Shown here in pieces: positions 4,770 through 6,435 of a DNA stretch of 6,435 nucleotides. The stretch spans positions 1 to 6,435 of the forward strand of contig DMOI01000005.1 in the NCBI GenBank assembly GCA_003452395.1. Reading direction: 5' to 3'. The position numbers were made by a program, and so were the translations under genes. The stretch is from Clostridiales bacterium. GTDB taxonomy: Bacteria > Bacillota > Clostridia > Lachnospirales > UBA12420. The notes under the pieces are model-generated. The model saw only the letters and a list, made by a program, of their open reading frames with translations, was not told the origin of the DNA and did no database searches. Every line of letters begins with the position of its first letter. Within the stretch, counting starts at the first letter, position 1.

Positions 4770-5775
4770 TTGAGCTCGCCTCCTGACTTTTTATTATCCT
4801 AATAGGTAAATTTGTTTCCCCATTTAGGCTAGTAGGAAAAGCCACAAAGGCTCGATTATTATCAAATACAATCTTATCATATCTTATCTCATGTCTATTT
4901 AATATTTCCCTTATTCCTGCTAAGTTGTAGTTATTGATGTCTATATACATGTGGAAACCATGATTACCACTATCTGTAACAAAGCTTGGATGTATATCAT
5001 TTTCAGCGAATTTTGCATACGCTATTTTCATCTCTTTCTTTGTTATCTTATAGCAGTGCATACAATTGGGAGTACATGCGGATAATTCGCAATCAAAAAA
5101 GGCACTATGCATTTTTTGACCATCTAAATCAATAACAACAAATCCGCCTAAGTTCACTAACTTGTTATTTCTAAAATATAAGTCTTTTGGTATTGTCCAT
5201 TTTTGGGTAGACCACAAAACCTTAACAGGTGGTGACGATAATCGTTCTATCTCTTTTTTTATGTCATATATACATGTTATTCTGCTTGACACTTGATTCA
5301 CAACTATTCTTTTCCCTGTATTGGTCTTTGATAGTATAAATCTAAAGCTATGCCTGCCAGAACTAAGTGAGCCCTCCAATTGAGGAGGAAGAGAACTATT
5401 CCAATCCTTATACCATTTATCAATAGATTGCAGATCTGGAGAGTATTTTTCTAAAATTAATTCCTCAAACTTACTCTGGCTGCAAGTAAGTTGTATAGCT
5501 TCCTTAGTATAATCTGGAGATATAATAATTAACCTCCTAAAACCTAAAAGTTTATACTTATACATTATTTCTACTAAGTCTTCTTGATTTATAATAAAAC
5601 TTTTAGCTTCTATGGCGTATAATTTATGATCTTTTTCAAGTATACCATCTATTTCTGGCAAGTTTTTAATTGGTCCCGTATTCGCAGAATACCTGAAATT
5701 CCGACATATATTTTTATCAAACATCTTACTTAAATGTATCATTGCTTTATTCTCATAAAATTTTGGTTCGAACAT
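4762..5775 (-). CDS. PD-(D/E)xK nuclease-like domain fused to an AEP primase small-subunit-like domain
   Basis: Residues 1-100 carry a restriction-endonuclease-like core: EIDGIL (41-46) then YAIEAKSF (53-60), giving the Asp43...Glu56-x-Lys58 metal-binding pattern, then an amphipathic helix and the strand FRRLIIIS. From about residue 130 the protein resembles the archaeal/eukaryotic primase small subunit: GGFVVIDLDG with the paired catalytic aspartates D216 and D218, a zinc knuckle with cysteines 229, 234, 238 and 241 in the usual place after the DxD, DSGNHGFHMYI with His275 (the SGxxGxH motif), and YDKIVFDNN with a likely third metal aspartate. The family's RLPGSLHG segment reads AFPTSLNG (312-319), so the arginine and histidine of that motif are replaced. 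It starts two bases after the first ASCH gene (GGAGAG upstream). Known AEP roles are primer synthesis, repair polymerisation and nucleotidyl transfer; with altered residues the activity is uncertain. Confidence 0.82.
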   Translation of the reverse strand: MFEPKFYENKAMIHLSKMFDKNICRNFRYSANTGPIKNLPEIDGILEKDHKLYAIEAKSFIINQEDLVEIMYKYKLLGFRRLIIISPDYTKEAIQLTCSQSKFEELILEKYSPDLQSIDKWYKDWNSSLPPQLEGSLSSGRHSFRFILSKTNTGKRIVVNQVSSRITCIYDIKKEIERLSSPPVKVLWSTQKWTIPKDLYFRNNKLVNLGGFVVIDLDGQKMHSAFFDCELSACTPNCMHCYKITKKEMKIAYAKFAENDIHPSFVTDSGNHGFHMYIDINNYNLAGIREILNRHEIRYDKIVFDNNRAFVAFPTSLNGETNLPIRIIKSQEASSND

Positions 5776-5777
5776 TT

Positions 5778-6167
5778 TTATCTCTCCATATCTGAATCAT
5801 AGCTTTCTGTCACATTAAAGTGTACCCATACAGGTTCATATCCCTTATCTAATTCCTTTGAAAACCAATCTGTATATTCATTTATAAATTCTTCTCGTGG
5901 TCTATTGCTCCAATCATACCCTATCTGAACAAGATCGTCTTCTGTAACGGATTCAAATGGTCTAACCTCTACATCTTCTATTTTTGCTTTTGCAAATACA
6001 GTTGGAGCTCCAAACCTTGGTCCGTATGTCAAATATGCATACTCCGAGTTTTGAGCCTTTTTTAAAAAGCTAAGGCTCCGCGGTCTCACTTCTAGTGTCT
6101 TCTTCCCTACTAATATTTCAGGTATAATGTCCTTATAGAACTTAATATAAAAATTTTTATCTGCCAT
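5778..6167 (-). CDS. ASCH-domain protein (first gene of the operon)
   Basis: This 129-residue protein is a second, quite different ASCH/PUA-like domain protein. The signature GKKTLEVRPR (21-30) matches the family's GxKxxExR motif, and AYLTYGPRFGAPTVFAKAKIEDVEVRPF (44-71) supplies the following beta strands. The tail EPVWVHFNVTE is the usual final strand. An in-frame TTG at 6185 would add six residues, but the GGAGG ribosome binding site (6179-6175) lies inside that extension and is seven bases from the ATG at 6167, so the ATG is the start. It opens the operon, with a 5' leader of about 35 bases from the promoter at 6237-6209, and ends two bases before the nuclease-primase gene. It resembles the last gene of the operon only at the fold level, so the two are not a recent duplication. 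Substrate and partner are unknown. Confidence 0.85.
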   Translation of the reverse strand: MADKNFYIKFYKDIIPEILVGKKTLEVRPRSLSFLKKAQNSEYAYLTYGPRFGAPTVFAKAKIEDVEVRPFESVTEDDLVQIGYDWSNRPREEFINEYTDWFSKELDKGYEPVWVHFNVTESYDSDMER

Positions 6168-6208
6168 TTTATCGCCTCCATTCAATTTTACTTATTTTAT
6201 TTTATAAA

Positions 6209-6237
6209 ATAATACCATATTCTTAATTATCCGTCAA
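6209..6237 (-). promoter_or_regulatory. Promoter of the eight-gene operon (extended -10)
   Basis: On the minus strand TTGACG (6237-6232, one mismatch to TTGACA) is followed after 17 bases by TATTAT (6214-6209, one mismatch to TATAAT). A TG one base before the -10 box makes it an extended -10 promoter. The predicted start near 6202 gives a leader of about 35 bases before the first ATG at 6167. I found no other comparable minus-strand promoter between 6168 and the window's right end, so this is the best candidate for driving the whole operon. Confidence 0.72.
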
Positions 6238-6334
6238 TATGTTCCAAATTTTCTATAAAATATTTCTAATTTTATACACATATATTTAAATGCCCTCGGG
6301 TCTTTGACAGTTGTAACTAAATAAAATACCTACA

Positions 6335-6359
6335 AACCTTTTAAAAAGGTTATTTTTTT
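6335..6359 (+). terminator. Weak intrinsic-terminator-like hairpin on the plus strand
   Basis: AACCTTT (6335-6341) pairs with AAAGGTT (6345-6351) around a 3-base loop, followed by an A and a run of seven T (6353-6359). The stem has only two G-C pairs, so it is weak. No plus-strand gene lies upstream of it in the window, so what it would terminate is unclear. It may limit stray transcription into the outward-facing promoter just downstream. Confidence 0.4.
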
Positions 6360-6380
6360 GTCAATTTTTCCACAAATTAC

Positions 6381-6409
6381 TTGAGTATTTTTGAGTATTG
6401 TGATATAAT
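6381..6409 (+). promoter_or_regulatory. Outward-facing plus-strand promoter with extended -10
   Basis: TTGAGT (6381-6386) and a perfect TATAAT (6404-6409) are 17 bases apart, and TG at 6401-6402 gives an extended -10. The 9-base word TTGAGTATT occurs twice in tandem (6381-6389 and 6391-6399), one copy forming the -35 box and the other filling the spacer. This is a plausible operator for a repressor. The gene it serves lies beyond the right end of the window, divergent from the operon. Confidence 0.75.
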
Positions 6410-6412
6410 ATA

Positions 6413-6432
6413 AAGAAAACGGAGGTTTTCTT
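6413..6432 (+). promoter_or_regulatory. Palindrome around a Shine-Dalgarno sequence in the rightward transcript leader
   Basis: AAGAAAAC (6413-6420) and GTTTTCTT (6425-6432) are perfect 8-base inverted repeats around GGAG. The sequence GGAGG (6421-6425), likely the ribosome binding site of the off-window gene, therefore sits in the loop and first stem position. With transcription starting near 6416 only part of the left arm would be in the RNA, so a DNA operator over the start site is as likely as an RNA hairpin. The start codon itself is beyond the window. Confidence 0.5.
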
Positions 6433-6435
6433 TAT

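Noticed and set aside
6168..6185. TTG at 6185 as the start of the first ASCH gene
   Set aside because: The GGAGG ribosome binding site for the ATG at 6167 lies within this extension, so the extension is untranslated leader.
6301..6364. Further promoters at TTGACA 6304-6309 (plus) and TTGACA 6364-6359 (minus)
   Set aside because: Both have a perfect -35 box, but nothing resembling TATAAT is found 16-18 bases away.
1..6435. CRISPR array, tRNA or insertion-sequence ends
   Set aside because: No regularly spaced repeats, no cloverleaf-like sequence and no transposase or paired terminal inverted repeats were seen on either strand.

Overview
The window looks like an accessory island from a low-GC Gram-positive bacterium, most likely a member of the Clostridia. 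It is AT-rich, nearly every gene has a strong Shine-Dalgarno (GGAGG type), and the promoters match the vegetative sigma consensus closely. This assignment rests on composition and signals only, because the window holds no rRNA, tRNA or housekeeping marker. Several of the proteins resemble archaeal families more than the usual bacterial versions.

Layout. All eight confident genes lie on the minus strand and are packed tightly, so they look like one operon read from right to left. In transcription order they are: an ASCH-domain protein (6167-5778); a PD-(D/E)xK nuclease-like domain fused to an archaeo-eukaryotic primase (AEP) domain (5775-4762); a BpsA-like aminopropyltransferase/methyltransferase-fold protein (4769-3873); a fusion of a Ham1/RdgB-type NTP pyrophosphatase and a QueA-type ribosyltransferase-isomerase (3850-2183); an archaeal-type adenylate-kinase-like P-loop kinase (2161-1571); a protein ending in an L7Ae/L30e-like RNA-binding domain (1532-1011); a 129-base intercistronic region with several hairpins and two tiny ORFs; a short SpeD-type S-adenosylmethionine (SAM) decarboxylase (881-591); and a second ASCH-domain protein (568-164). 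A minus-strand promoter at 6237-6209 fits this operon. On the right, a separate extended -10 promoter faces outward on the plus strand. On the left, a near-perfect minus-strand promoter (85-57) drives a GC-rich transcript that leaves the window.

How the genes may work together (inference). Three enzymes use SAM in different ways. SpeD makes decarboxylated SAM, the aminopropyl donor. The BpsA-like enzyme belongs to a family that consumes that donor. QueA-type enzymes transfer the ribosyl part of SAM to a modified base. Around them sit nucleotide-handling modules (Ham1-like, Adk-like) and nucleic-acid-binding or polymerising modules (two ASCH domains, L7Ae-like, AEP plus nuclease). A plain branched-polyamine pathway would need only SpeD and BpsA. 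The full set therefore suggests hypermodification of a nucleotide, RNA or DNA, possibly in a defence or mobile-element setting. I know of no described system with this composition. The QueA, Ham1 and AEP domains all carry substitutions at normally conserved positions, which points to changed substrates.
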